Origin: Stomoxys calcitrans
Taxonomy: Eukaryota; Arthropoda; Insecta; Diptera; Muscidae
Direction of reading: 5' to 3'
NCBI RefSeq assembly: GCF_963082655.1
Contig: NC_081552.1
Coordinates: 199,066,781 to 199,130,780, forward strand
Length of the DNA: 64,000 nt
In this document: one piece after another, positions 52,845-63,632 of the stretch
Layout of the letters: the number at the start of each line of letters is the position of its first letter
Numbering within the stretch: the stretch's first letter is position 1
Notes under the pieces: model-generated
The model's input: the letters and a program-made list of their open reading frames with translations, nothing else
Told to the model about the DNA's origin: nothing
The model's database searches: none
Translations under genes and position numbers: made by a program

Positions 52845-53722
52845 TTTTATACCCACCCTCATAAGATGGGGGTATACTAATCTAGTCATTCCGTTTGTAA
52901 CACCTCGAAATATTTATCCGCGACCCATAAAGTATATATATTCTTGATGGTCTCGTCGTTCTAAATCGATCTAGCCGTGTCCGCCGTCCGTCTTTAGAAA
53001 TCACGATAACGGTCGAGCGCTTAAAGCTATCTGCTTGAAATTTTACACAGACACTTTAAATTGATGTAGGTCGGGTTGGGGTTTGCAAATGGACCATATA
53101 GGTTCAAATTTGGAAATAGCTCCCATGTAAACCGATCTCCCGATTTGACTTCTTGAGCCCCCGGAAGGCGCAATTTTCATCCGATTTGGCTAAAATTTTG
53201 CCCACACTATTCTACGGTCCACATCGGTCTATAACCTGATATAGCTCCACTCTAAACGGACCTCCCGATTAAATTTCTTGAACCTCTAGAGGGCGCAATT
53301 GTTATTCAATTTGGTTGAAATTGTGCACGTGTCTCTTTGGTATGACTTCTAACAACTGTGCCAAGTATGGTCCAAATCAGCCGATATCCTGATAAAGCTG
53401 CAATATAAACCAATCTCCCGATTAGATTTCTTAAGCCTCTAGAGGGCGCAGTTCTTAAACGATTTTTATGAAATTTTCCAAATATCGTTTTGGTATGACT
53501 TTCAATAACTGTGCCATGTATGGTCTAAATTAGTCCATATCCTGATATAGCTGCCATATAAATCGATCTCGATCGATTTGACATCTTGAGTTATAGACGG
53601 CGCAATTCTAATCCAATTTGCTCATATATATTTGAAAAATTTCAAAGAACTTGACAAATGCGATCCATGGTGGAGGGTATATAAGATTCGGCCCGGCCGA
53701 ACTTAGCACGATTTTACTTGTT
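52845..53722. mobile_element. HINE, intact counterpart of 48.9-50.2 kb
   Basis: Left end 'tttttatacccaccctcata', type A/B units, 'ccaatttgctcatatatatt' at about 53613-53632 (the empty site of the Tc1/mariner at 49495), then 'aagattcggcccggccgaac' and 'ttagcacgattttacttg'. Confidence 0.85.
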
Positions 53723-53739
53723 GCTTTGTTATAGCGTTT

Positions 53740-54230
53740 CCCTGGTTTCCTAGATTGCGATACCCACCAATAATTATGCCAATATTTTATTTTTTTGTTT
53801 TATTTTGCCAAAACTTTTTTTATTAAAAAAAATTGCTAAAATTTAATTTTTATAAAAACTTTTTTCAACCTTTTTTTCAGTAAAAAGTGCTGTAAAATTT
53901 TATTTAATAGTATGGTATATTTTGTCAAAATTTATTTATTAGAAAATTTAGTTAGAATTTTATTATTATGGCATACTTTTTTAAAAAATTTTGTATTTAT
54001 AGATATATTGGATTTCTTTCGAAATTTTTTTCCTAAATTTTTACTGCAGAAAACTATTTATTATGATAAAAAATTTAGTCAATTTTATTTCCTAGAAAAT
54101 TGCTTAAAATATTTTTTTTGTTAAAATTTTATTTGAATAGAAAATTTTTATCTTCAAAATTTTATTTCATAGAAAATGTTTGTAAAAATTTATATTTTTT
54201 AAAATATTTCAAAATTTTTGCTTACTTTCC
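53740..54230. repeat. AT-rich micro-repeat
   Basis: Units like 'gtcaaaatttatttattaga' and 'ttcctagaaaattgcttaaa', parallel to 50.2-50.8 kb and 59.6-59.94 kb. Confidence 0.75.
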
Positions 54231-54524
54231 TTAACATTGCGCACTCTTATCCAAAGGTATACATAGAATGGAGAATTTTACTTTTTTCACATATGTATGT
54301 TAAAGCTTTTCTGAATACTTTTATTGGACTAAAGTTTCTCAATTGGCATTTGTGTTTCCATTATTCCCCTTCCCCTTATTCTTGTAAAAACTGAGTAAAA
54401 AAGAGCTACATTTTGTGTGAGCACATTTAACCCATTTATCTGTATGAAAAAACTCTCTCTAGCTCACCAAGAGACAAAATTTAGATAATACACAAGAGCT
54501 TCCGTATCCCTCAGACGTTGGCAA

Positions 54525-54565
54525 AAGCTCTATATCCGTCAACCAACTAACCCTCAACAGGTTGC
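54525..54565 (+). promoter_or_regulatory. Conserved core promoter, right copy 3
   Basis: 'agctctatatccgtcaacca' then 'actaaccctcaacaggttgc'. Intact TATATCC. Confidence 0.5.
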
Positions 54566-54788
54566 TGTACTGTTGACTACAGAACCAAAATAGTTGACCA
54601 CGGTTAGTTTTTCTTTTAAGTTCGTGTTGTTCGGTTGAGTTTTTTTGTGTTGCCTTCATTTTTTGCATTGTTATTTCATTATTTGATTGTTTTCTTTTCA
54701 TTGTGCCTAAATTTGTTCCATTTTGTTGCAATTATTTACGACTCTTTTGTGTTGTGTTTTCATTTCATTGCAAAAAGAAACAAAAACA

Positions 54789-55193
54789 ATGTCCAAAGAT
54801 ATTGCCATACATCGTCAGGGTATACGTGGATATTGGAGTTGTTTTTATCGCCGCTGCACCATCAATAAAGAATTAAATGAGGAGTGGGATGTATTAAACG
54901 ATGAAATTTGGGTTCGTTTTCATTTTTGTTTTTGGTTTTTCATAACAGCATATACTTATGGTGTCATTAATTCAGTCATTATTGTAGAGCTATTGAAAGT
55001 GCATGACAAAAGTGTATTTCATTTTGATTTAAACTCATTTCTTGTCCCTTCCCATACATTTACGTATTTCCAATTGGTTTTGTTCCCTTCCCTTCTCTCC
55101 CTTAACGGACTTCCAATAGGTTTTGTTTTCTGTTGCTACCTGTGCACCCCTTTGCCAAACAAAAAAACGCGCCAAAAAATTGCTCTTTACTGA
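54789..55193 (+). CDS. Unrecognised 134-aa frame, right copy 3
   Basis: Begins MSKDIAIHRQGIRGYWSCFY, RRCTINKELNEEWDVLNDEI, with the hydrophobic segment WVRFHFCFWFFITAYTYGVI. One missing C (ctctccctt against ctctcccctt) shifts the frame past the stop used in copies 1 and 2, adding NGLPIGFVFCCYLCTPLPNK and a short tail. The donor position again reads GTTCGT. Unrecognised. Confidence 0.4.
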   Translation: MSKDIAIHRQGIRGYWSCFYRRCTINKELNEEWDVLNDEIWVRFHFCFWFFITAYTYGVINSVIIVELLKVHDKSVFHFDLNSFLVPSHTFTYFQLVLFPSLLSLNGLPIGFVFCCYLCTPLPNKKTRQKIALY

Positions 55194-55599
55194 TTGACTC
55201 CTCATCTTAGAATTTAAAGCAGTCCTACGCTATTTTGTTGCAACAACTTCCAATGCAAGATTTCCGTTTCTTCTTTAAATTCTTATAAAGAGCTTTTCTC
55301 TTTTAAAGAATTTCGGGGCATGCGCAGTTTATGTGAAGAGAAAATATTTGTGTTGAGACTGTTGGAGAGTCTCTAAACACTTTCGGTTCCAAACTGAGTT
55401 AGGGTATAGATGTCGCTAGCTGCGATTGAAATCTCAGACATACATTACTTTGAAATGTCTTTTTGAGACATGTAGATGGCAACAGAATTTTAATTGAATT
55501 TATTTTGATACAAGCCAGCAATAGTCTCTTTTGCCTTAGGTATAAGACAATTGCCGTTACCGTCATGCAAATAAAACCATTGCATAAAAAATCCATTGG

Positions 55600-56245
55600 T
55601 TTAAGCTGTATAAAATCCAACAACAAATGAAAACAAAATTCATTTCTTAGAACATTATTTTAAATTTTGTTATCTATGGAAAGTTGTAACCACTAGAAAA
55701 ATTACTCAAAATTGCATTTCTATAGGAAATTTTACACTTTTTTCTTTTTTTTTGTTAATTTTTTTATTTTTTCTATGGAAAGAATTTTTTTCAATATTTT
55801 ATAACTGTGAAAAGCGTATCAAAATTTTTCTATACAAAAATTTGTCAATATATAAATTATGTAAAGAATTTGGTAAATATATTATTACTCTAGAAAATTT
55901 TGTCAAAACTTTATTTCTTTAGAAGATTTTAGCAAAGTTGTTTTTTTAGCCCATCTTTTATCGAAAATTTCTTTCTATAGAAAATATTGTCGACATTTTA
56001 TTCCAATAGAATATTTGACATTTTATTTCCTAGAAAATTTCGTCAAAATAATTATTTGATAGAAAATCCTGTAAAAAATTTATTTCTATGGAAAATTTTG
56101 TTAAAATTTTCTTTTTTTAGAAATTTTTTTCAAAATTGGTTTTTAATCCCATTTTTTTAGACATTTTATTTCCTAGAAAATTTAGTCACAATTATATTAT
56201 GAGAGAAAATTCTGCAAAGTTGTTATTGCTATGGAAAATGTTGTC
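55600..56245. repeat. AT-rich micro-repeat
   Basis: 'tctagaaaattttgtcaaaa', 'gaaaatattgtcgacatttt' and similar, closely following the order of 52.4-52.84 kb, so it belongs to the duplicated unit. Confidence 0.75.
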
Positions 56246-56845
56246 AATTTTTATATCCATCATCATAAGATGGCGGTATACTAGTCATTCCGTTTTTAAC
56301 ACCCCGAAATATTAATCCGCCACCCCATAAAGTGTATGTATTCTTGATCATCTCGTCGTTCTGAATCGATCTAGCCATGCCCGTCCGTGCGTCTGTCGTA
56401 ATCACAATAGCGGTTCGAACGCATAAAGCTTACTGCTTGAGATTTTGCACAGATACTAAGCATTGATGTTTGTCGTTAAGGACTGCAAATGGGCCATATC
56501 GATTCAGATTTGGATATAGCTCCCATATAAACCGATCTCCCCATTTTGATTTCTTAAGCCCATGGAAGCGCAATTTTTGTCCGATTTATCTAAAATTTTA
56601 CACATACTATTCTGTTATGACTTCCAACAGCTGTGCTATGTACGGTCCAAATCGGTCAAGAACATGATATATATTTCCTATATAAACCGATCTCCCGATT
56701 TGACTTCTTAAGCCCCTGCAAGTAGCAAGTTCTGTCCAATTTAGCTAAAATATTGCACATAGTGTTCTGGTATGATTTCCAACAACTGCGCCAAATAGGG
56801 TTTAAATCGGTCCATAACCTGATATACGCAAGACCCATTGATAAG
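56246..56845. mobile_element. HINE copy, type B, 3' truncated
   Basis: Left end 'tttttatatccatcatcata', 'tattcttgatcatctcgtcg', 'gccatgcccgtccgtgcgtc' and units 'gatctcccgatttgacttct'. Breaks into type D at about 56.85 kb with 'tccgtctgtctgtctgtcca'. Confidence 0.78.
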
Positions 56846-57656
56846 TATACCGATAGGCTTAGAATCACTTCCTAATTCGATTAAGTTATATCCGTCTGTC
56901 TGTCTGTCCATGTATTCTTTTAATCAAGTTACAGGACGCATTTGTTGTCCAATTTCATAAAATTTTGCACAAGTCACTTTTTTGGTCCAAGGACACACGC
57001 TATTGAATTTGAAAAAAATCAGTCCAGATTTAGATATAGCAATATGTGTGCACAATTTTGTTAAAATCGTTTCACATTTAGACATAGCTCCCATATATAT
57101 CTTTCATCCGATGTGGCCTTTTAAGTCTTTATTCAGATCGTTACAAAAATTAGCATGAGATATTTCGTGCGACGTCTTGGAAAATTTCATCAAAATCGGG
57201 TCAGATTTAGATGTAGCTCCCGTATATATCTTTTAGCCGATTTGACCCATTAAGGCTGTAGAACCCACAATTTTGGTCCGATCTTTACCAAATTTGACAC
57301 GAAGGGCTTTCTTTGGCATCCCAATATATGTGCGGTTCAGATTTAGATGTAGCTCCCATATATCCCGATGTGGCCTGTTAAGTCACAAAGATTAGCATGA
57401 GATGTTTCGTGTGACGTCTTAAAACGAACGCAAAATTTCATCAAAATCGGGTCAGATTTAGATACAGCTCCCATATATATCTTCTATTCGATATGACTTT
57501 TTAAGGCGGTACAAGCAACAATTTTAGTCCGATCTTTACAAAATTTGGCATGAGGTGTTTTTTTTTTTTGACTTTCCATATGTATGTGCGAAATTTCATA
57601 AAAATTGGTACAGATTTAGATATGGCTCCCATATATATCTTTCACTCGATATGGTT
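56846..57656. repeat. Type D element
   Basis: Units 'ttagatatagctcccatata', 'tatctttcatccgatgtggc', 'taaggctgtagaacccacaa' and 'gcatgagatgtttcgtgtga'. The 57.25-kb unit shows the sequence without mariner that is interrupted at 17.02 kb. Confidence 0.7.
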
Positions 57657-59182
57657 TTTATACCCACCACCGAAGGATGGGGGTGTATTCATTTTGTCAT
57701 TCCGTTTGCAACACATCGAAATATCCATTTCCGACCCTATAAAGTATATATATTCTTGATCAGCGTAAAAATCTAAGACGATCTAGCCATGTCCGTCCGT
57801 CTGTCCGTCTGTCTGTTGAAATCACGCTACAGTCTTTAAAAATAGAGATATTGAGCTGAAATTTTGCACAGATTCTTTGTCCATAAGCAGGATATAGCCC
57901 CCATATAGACCGATCCGCCGATTTAGAGTCTTAGGCCCATAAAAGCCGCTTTTATTATCCGATTTTGTTGAAATTTGGGACAGTGAGTTGTGTTAGGCCC
58001 TTCGACATCCTTTGTCAATTTGGTTTAGATCGGTCCAGATTTGGATATAGCTGCCATATAGACCTATCCTCCGATTTAAGGTCTAAGGCCCATAAAAGCC
58101 ACATTTATTATCCGATTTCGCTAAAATTTGGGACAGTGAGTTGTCTTAAGCCCTTTGACATGTTTCGTAATTTTGGTCCAGATCGGTTCAGATTTGGATA
58201 TAGCTGCCATATAGACCGATCCTCCGGTTTAGGGTCTAAGGCCCACAAAAGCCACATTTATTATCCGATTTTGATGAAATTCGGGGCAGTGAATTGTGTA
58301 AGGCCCATCGACATCCTTCGTTAATTTGGCTCAGATCGGTCCAGATTTGGATATAGCTGCCATATAGATCGATCCTCCGATTTATGGTGTAAGGCCAATA
58401 ATAGCCACATTCATTATCCGATTTTGCTGAAATTTGGGACAGTGAGTTGTGTTAGGCCCTTTGACATATTTCTTCAATTTGGTCCAGATCGGTTCAAATT
58501 TGGATATAGCTGCCATATAGACCGATTTCTTGATTTATGGTTTTGGGGCCATAAAATGCTCATTTATTGCACGATGTCCCCGAAATGTGGAACAGTGAGT
58601 TAAGTTAAGCCCCTTGGCATACTTCTGCAATATCGCACAGATCGGTCCAGATTTGGATATAGCTGCCATATAGTCCGATGTCGCTGAAATTTGAGAAAGT
58701 GAGTTTGGTTAATCTCTTCGATGTTCTTCTTCAATTTTGCCCAGATCAGTCCAGGTTTGAATATAGCTGCCATATAGACCGATCTCTGGATTTAAGGTTT
58801 AGGGCCCATAAAAGAGGCATTTATTGTCCGATTTCGCCGAAATTTGGGACAGTGCTTAGTGTTAGGCTCTTCGACATGTTTATGCAACTTGGCCCAAATC
58901 AATCCAGATTTGGATATAGCTGCCATATAAACCGATATCTCGATTTAAAGTCTTGGCCCCATAAAAGGCGCATTTATAATCCGATTTCATTGAAATTTGA
59001 CACAGTGACTTATGTTCGGCTTTTCGACATCCGTGTCGCATATAGTTCAGATCGGTATGAGGTATATGAGTATAAGGTATGAAATTTTCACCGAATTTTG
59101 ATGAAAGGTGGTTTACATATATACCCGAGGTGGTGGGTATCCAAAGTTCGACCCGGCCGAACTTAACGCCTTTTTACTTGTT
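57657..59182. mobile_element. HINE, type C, near-duplicate of 31.8-33.1 kb
   Basis: Left end 'tttttatacccaccaccgaa', 'gaccctataaagtatatata', 'gatctagccatgtccgtccg'; landmarks 'ggccca/ggccaa' at 57934, 58087, 58240 and 58393, each 153 bp apart. Right end 'tacccgaggtggtgggtatc', 'cgacccggccgaacttaacg', 'cctttttacttg'. Compared with 32.54 kb about 50 bases are missing at 58.67 kb. Confidence 0.9.
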
Positions 59183-59600
59183 TAAAGCTGTACTTGTCAC
59201 AATTTTGGCCCGATCCTTGCAAAATTTAGCACGAGATGTTTTATTTGACGTCCTAATACGTGTGCAAAATTTCATTAAAATCGAATCCGATTAGTCGCCA
59301 CAATTTTGATTCGATCGTTATAAAATTTAGGGTGAGGTGTTTTATTTAATGTTCTAGTATGTGTGCTAAATTTCATCAGACCCAGTTTAGATTTAGATGT
59401 ATCTCCGATATATCTTTTATCCGATATGGCCCTTAATGTCTGTAGTAGCGACCATTTAAGTCCTTTCAAAAAAATCTTACAAGGTTCTATTCAGTTTTTC
59501 AACATGGGTTCCATGTATTGAAAGTAGTATGTATTTAGACTCGGGGGTTTAGAGTATTATATAGTCGACTCCGCTCGAATTTTGCCTATCCTTACTCCTT
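59183..59600. repeat. Type D element, right part
   Basis: Follows the HINE: 'ggcccgatccttgcaaaatt', 'gaggtgttttatttaatgtt', 'ttcaacatgggttccatgta', ending 'ttttgcctatccttactcc'. The HINE 57657-59182 therefore lies inside one type D element that begins at about 56.85 kb. Confidence 0.75.
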
Positions 59601-59940
59601 TTTCAATTAAAAATGTTGTGAAATTTTCATTCATAGAAGATTTTTTAAATATTTTATTTTTATAGAAAATTTTGCCAAATTTATTTCTAAGGATAATTAT
59701 GTCAATATTTATTTGTAAAGAAAATTTTGTCACAATTCTATTCTTATGGTATACTTTTTCAAAATGTCTTTATCTATTTTTTATATATATCGAGAATTTT
59801 TCTAAATTTGTCTCCAAAAAAACTATTTATTATGATAAAAAATTTTGTTAATTTAATTTTCTAGAAAATTGCTTCAAAGTAAAATGTGTGAAAAAATTCA
59901 TATTTTACATAACATTTCAAAATTTTACTCATTTCCCTTT
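59601..59940. repeat. AT-rich micro-repeat
   Basis: 'caattaaaaatgttgtgaaa', 'tatagaaaattttgccaaat' and 'cctttaattttctagaaaat'-type units, same class as the other fillers. Confidence 0.7.
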
Positions 59941-60242
59941 ACATTTAGCACTCATATGCAATGGGTATGCCATGCCAAAGGATGGAGAATCTTACTTTTT
60001 CACATATGTATGTTAAAGCTTTTCTGAATACTTTTACGAAGCTCTATTTCTTCATTGAGCTAAAGTTACTTAATTGGCATTTGTTTTTGCATTGATTCCC
60101 CTTCTCCTTATTCTAGAATAAACTGAGTAAACAAGAGCTTTATTTTGGGTGAGCAAATTTTTCGGTATGAAAAAACTCTCGCTCTCACCAAGAGACAAAT
60201 TTTAGATGGTAAACACGATCATCCGTTTTCCTCAGACGTTGA

Positions 60243-60287
60243 CAAAAGCTTTATTACCGTCTTCCAATTAAACTCAACAGGTTGCTG
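60243..60287 (+). promoter_or_regulatory. Conserved core promoter, right copy 4
   Basis: 'aaagctttattaccgtcttc' then 'ttaaactcaacaggttgctg', the TATTACC form shared with right copy 2. Confidence 0.45.
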
Positions 60288-60477
60288 TGCTGTTAACAAC
60301 ACAGCCAACAACACAGTTGGTTTTGAGTTTTTTTGTGCTCCCTTCATTTTTGCATTTTTATTTCATTATTTGATTGTTTTCATTTCATTGTGCCTAAATT
60401 TGTTCATTTTGTTGCAATTATTTATGACTCTTTTGTGTTGTGTTTTCATGTTATTGGAAAAAAAGAAACAAAAAACA

Positions 60478-60564
60478 ATGTCCAAAGATATTGCCAAATA
60501 TTGCCAGAGTATACGTGGATATTGGAGTTGTTTCTATCGCCGCTGCACCATCAATAAAGAATGA
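60478..60564 (+). pseudogene. Truncated frame, right copy 4
   Basis: Begins MSKDIAKYCQSIRGYWSCFY, then RRCTINKE and a stop where the other copies have GAATTAAATG (here GAATGAAATG). Downstream homology continues ('gaggagtggaatgtattaaa', 'gttcgtttttttt'), so it is a stop mutation and not a boundary. Confidence 0.6.
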
Positions 60565-61270
60565 AATGAGGAGTGGAATGTATTAAATCAAGAAATTCGG
60601 GTTCGTTTTTTTTTTTTTGTTTTTCATAACAGCATATATTTCTGTTGTCGTTATTTTAATTACTCTTGTAGTGTAGGAAAAGCGCATAACAAAACTGTAT
60701 TTCATTTTGTTTTAAAATCATTTCTAGTCCCATTTCTTCCTTTTTTTCCTCTTCATAACATTCGTACTTCCAATTGGTTTTGTTTTCTGTTGCTACCTGT
60801 GCACCCCTTTGGCAAACAAAAGAAAAAACTCACCGAAAGTTGCTCGTTACATACTGGCTCTTCCATCCATCCAATCGTCTTAGAACTTTAAGCAGTCCAC
60901 ACTATTTTGTTGCAACCAACAACTTTCAATGAGAGACTTCCGTTTCTTTTTCTTAATTTTTTTTAAAAAGTTTTTCTCTTTTTACGCATTTCGGGGCATG
61001 TGCTGTTAATGTGAAGAGAACATATTTGTGTTGAGAGTGTTGGAGAGTCTCTAAAACACCTTCAGTTCTAAACTGATCTAAGGTATAGATGTCACCAGTT
61101 TCGCTTGGGATCTTGGACACACACCACTTTATAATATCGTTGTGAGGCATGCATGTAGATGGCAACAGAATTTTAATTGAATTTATTTTAACACATACGA
61201 CCAATTGTCACATACCTTCGGCAAAAGAACATCGTTGCCGTCATGCGAATAAAGCGGCAATTTGACTAAT

Positions 61271-61371
61271 TTTTATGCCCTCCATCATAGAGTGAGGGTA
61301 TACATGCTAATTTCGTCATTCCATTTCGAACTCATTGAAATTTTGATCTGAGATCACACACCACGGTATAT
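61271..61371. mobile_element. HINE left-end fragment
   Basis: 'tttttatgccctccatcata' and 'gagggtatacatgctaattt', 'gagatcacacaccacggtat'. Only the first 100 bases of a HINE remain before the Tc1 end. Confidence 0.65.
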
Positions 61372-61797
61372 ACAGCTGCGGTCAAAAAAATAGCAGAGCT
61401 GAATAGTAAAATCTGTTGACTGCAAAAATTATATTTTTCTTTGGAAGCATATAATATTTTTTTTTATAGATTTACAGTCATTGTATGTACACTTCTTTTT
61501 TTCTTTTAATTAAATTAAAAAGTTTTACGTGTTCTTAATAAAGTCCTAAAATGTGTTTTTTTCTGAATTAAGGACGGTCAAAATTATAGCAGTGATAATT
61601 AAAACTTTGCATAAAATTCAGATAACTTATTCTAGCCTTCGTTTTTTTTCGAATGTCTTCAAACACATTAGTCCTTATACATTTTTGTCTTATCGGAAAC
61701 CTTTGCGGCGTACAACTTCTTCACAAAAATCTGTGAATCTGCTATATTTTCTTCGGATTTCTTGCCAGGCCCCTTTAATGACACGCCAAAACTTATT
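61372..61797 (-). mobile_element. Tc1 element, terminal part with transposase C-terminus
   Basis: The end 'cagctgcggtcaaaaaaata' plus 'gcag' is a Tc1-family terminal sequence. On the minus strand (61795 leftward) the frame reads NKFWRVIKGAWQEIRRKYSR, FTDFCEEVVRRKGFR, then a stop. The W-x-x-I...V(I)..KG(F/Y) pattern is the C-terminus of Tc1 transposases. The rest of the gene continues beyond the HINE that splits it. Confidence 0.8.
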
Positions 61798-62734
61798 TTT
61801 ATGCCCACCACCGAAGGATGGGGGTATATTCATTTTGTCATTCCGTTTGCAACACATCGAAATATCCATTTCCGACCCTATAAAGTATATATATTCTTGA
61901 TCAGCGTAAAAATCTAAGACGGTCTAGCCATGTCCGTCTGTCTATTAAAATCACGCTACAGTCTTCAAAAATGGAGATATTGAGCTAAAACTTTGCACAG
62001 ATTCTTTTTTTGTCCATAAGCAGGTTAAGTTCGAAGATGCGCTATATCGGACTATATCTTGATATAGCCCCAATATAGACCGATCTGCCGAATTAGGGTC
62101 ATAGGCCGATCAAAGCCACATTAATTATCCGATTTTGCTGAAATTTGGGACAGTGAGTTGTGTTAGGCCCTTCGACACCCTTCGTCAATATAGCTGCCAT
62201 ATAGACCGATCCCTCGATTTAAGGTTTTGGGCCCATACAAGGAGCATTTAAGTTCTTTGACATACTTCTACATTATGACACAGATCGGTCCAGATTTGGA
62301 TATAGCTGCCATATAGACCGATCTCTCGGTTTTAGGTTTTGGAGCCATAAAAAGCGCATTTATTTTCCGATGTCGCCGCAATTTCGGACAGTGAGTTGTG
62401 TTAGGCCCTTCGACATCTTTCTTTAATTTCACTCAGATCGGTCCAGATTTAGATATAGCTGCCATATAGACCTATCTCTTGATTTAATGTTTTGGGCCCA
62501 TAAAAGACGCATTTGTTGTCCGATGTTGCCCAAATTTGGGACAGAGAGTTAAGCCCCTCTACATATTTCTGCAATTTGGTGTAGATCGTTAAAGATTTGC
62601 ATATAGCTGCCATATAGACCGATCCATCGGTTTAAAGTCTTAGCCCGCATTTATAATCGATTTAACTGAAATTTGACACACTTTCTACATCCAGGTTGTT
62701 TATGGTTCAGATCGGTTTAATTTTAGATATCGGA
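61798..62734. mobile_element. HINE inserted in the Tc1 element
   Basis: Left end 'tttttatgcccaccaccgaa', 'gaccctataaagtatatata', 'gtctagccatgtccgtctgt', then type C units such as 'gatatagctgccatatagac'. The right end is indistinct ('ggtttaattttagatatcgg'); the palindrome end is missing. Confidence 0.78.
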
Positions 62735-63242
62735 TTACAAATTTTCTATTGGACAAAGATACGACAGCTATGAAGGTTATTCCATAAGGCCGTTATTATT
62801 TCCTTTAAACCACATTTAGCTAAAACATCGGTGTTTTTCGAGTCAATATCTTCTTGAAACAAACATGATGAAGTCATTTCAATCTCTGCATATGTGAGCA
62901 TAATATTTTGGAGTATTTCAATGTATTAGGATGCATTCATGATGATGCGGAATCCATATGTAGGACCAACACCTTTCTAAGAGAGACACCCATACATTTG
63001 ATCCATCATGTTTTTTCCGTTTTACTTGCATACCGAGGACCAGATTATTAATTTCTACGAACATCTCACATATTGTCAGAGCTCAGAACCACCCTCCAAA
63101 CCATTTTTTTAGGGTTCTACACAATTTTTGATTCATCCAATCACAGTAAGTTTCTCTATTTTTCGAATTGCCTATTAAGTAAAATTCTACAAATTGTAAT
63201 GTCTCTATGACTTCGGTCTCCTGGACTTCGGTCATACAAGTT
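62735..63242 (-). pseudogene. Tc1 transposase, middle part
   Basis: On the minus strand the residues read, across several frames and stops, NQKLCRTLKKWFGGWF, then NVWVSLLERCWSYIWIPHHH (usually VWG.FS..GVGP...I) and, close to the HINE, NNGLME, stop, PS, stop, LSYLCPIENL (usually WPSQSPDLNPIENLW). The order is that of Tc1 transposases in the region of the second Asp and the third acidic residue. The 61372-61797 piece is its natural continuation, so the HINE entered just after PIENL. Dead. Confidence 0.75.
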
Positions 63243-63243
63243 A

Positions 63244-63475
63244 TTGGGTTGCCCAAAAAGTAATTGTGGATTTTTTAAAAGAAAGTAAATGCATTTTTAT
63301 AAAACTTAGAACGAACTTTAATCAAATATACTTTTTTTACACTTTTTTCTAAAGCAAGCTAAAAGTAACAGCTGATAACTGACAGAAGAAAGAATGCAAT
63401 TACAGAGTCACAAGCTGTGAAAAAATTTGTCAACGCCGACTATATGAAAAATCCGCAATTACTTGGGCAACCCTA
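63244..63475 (-). mobile_element. Mariner-type MITE (copy 5)
   Basis: Starts TTGGGTTGCCCAAAAAG after TA (63242-63243). The right end is worn ('acttgggcaaccctata'). Same orientation as copy 3 ('aaagaaagtaaatgcatttt' first). Confidence 0.92.
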
Positions 63476-63482
63476 TATTATC

Positions 63483-63617
63483 ATGCGAAAAATTTCCACG
63501 CCAATGGATGAACAAACACTGTCTTTAATTATAGCCATACTCAGTTTGGGGTTACTGGTGCCTACATTTACATTTAAATTTTTCCTTCGACCGCTTAGTT
63601 GTATGCCATATATATGA
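63483..63617 (+). CDS. Small hydrophobic frame, 44 aa, unrecognised
   Basis: From ATG at 63483: MRKISTPMDEQTLSLIIAIL, SLGLLVPTFTFKFFLRPLSC, MPYI, stop. One likely membrane segment (TLSLIIAILSLGLLVPTF). It sits between the MITE and a HINE in low-repeat DNA. No splice signals or family support; this may be chance. Confidence 0.2.
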   Translation: MRKISTPMDEQTLSLIIAILSLGLLVPTFTFKFFLRPLSCMPYI

Positions 63618-63632
63618 TTTTTCATATCTTAT

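Larger units (their letters stand above)
54231..55500 (+). repeat. Promoter/exon duplicon, right copy 3
   Basis: 'ccccttccccttattcttgt', 'gctctatatccgtcaaccaa', CAACAGGTTGCT, exon from 54789, 'ctttaaattcttataaagag', 'gcatgcgcagtttatgtgaa' and 'atagatgtcgctagctgcga'. Confidence 0.88.
59941..61265 (+). repeat. Promoter/exon duplicon, right copy 4 (most diverged)
   Basis: 'ccccttctccttattctaga', 'aagctttattaccgtcttcc', CAACAGGTTGCT, exon-like segment from 60478, 'gcatttcggggcatgtgctg' and 'atagatgtcaccagtttcgc'. Length and order as in the other copies. Confidence 0.85.
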
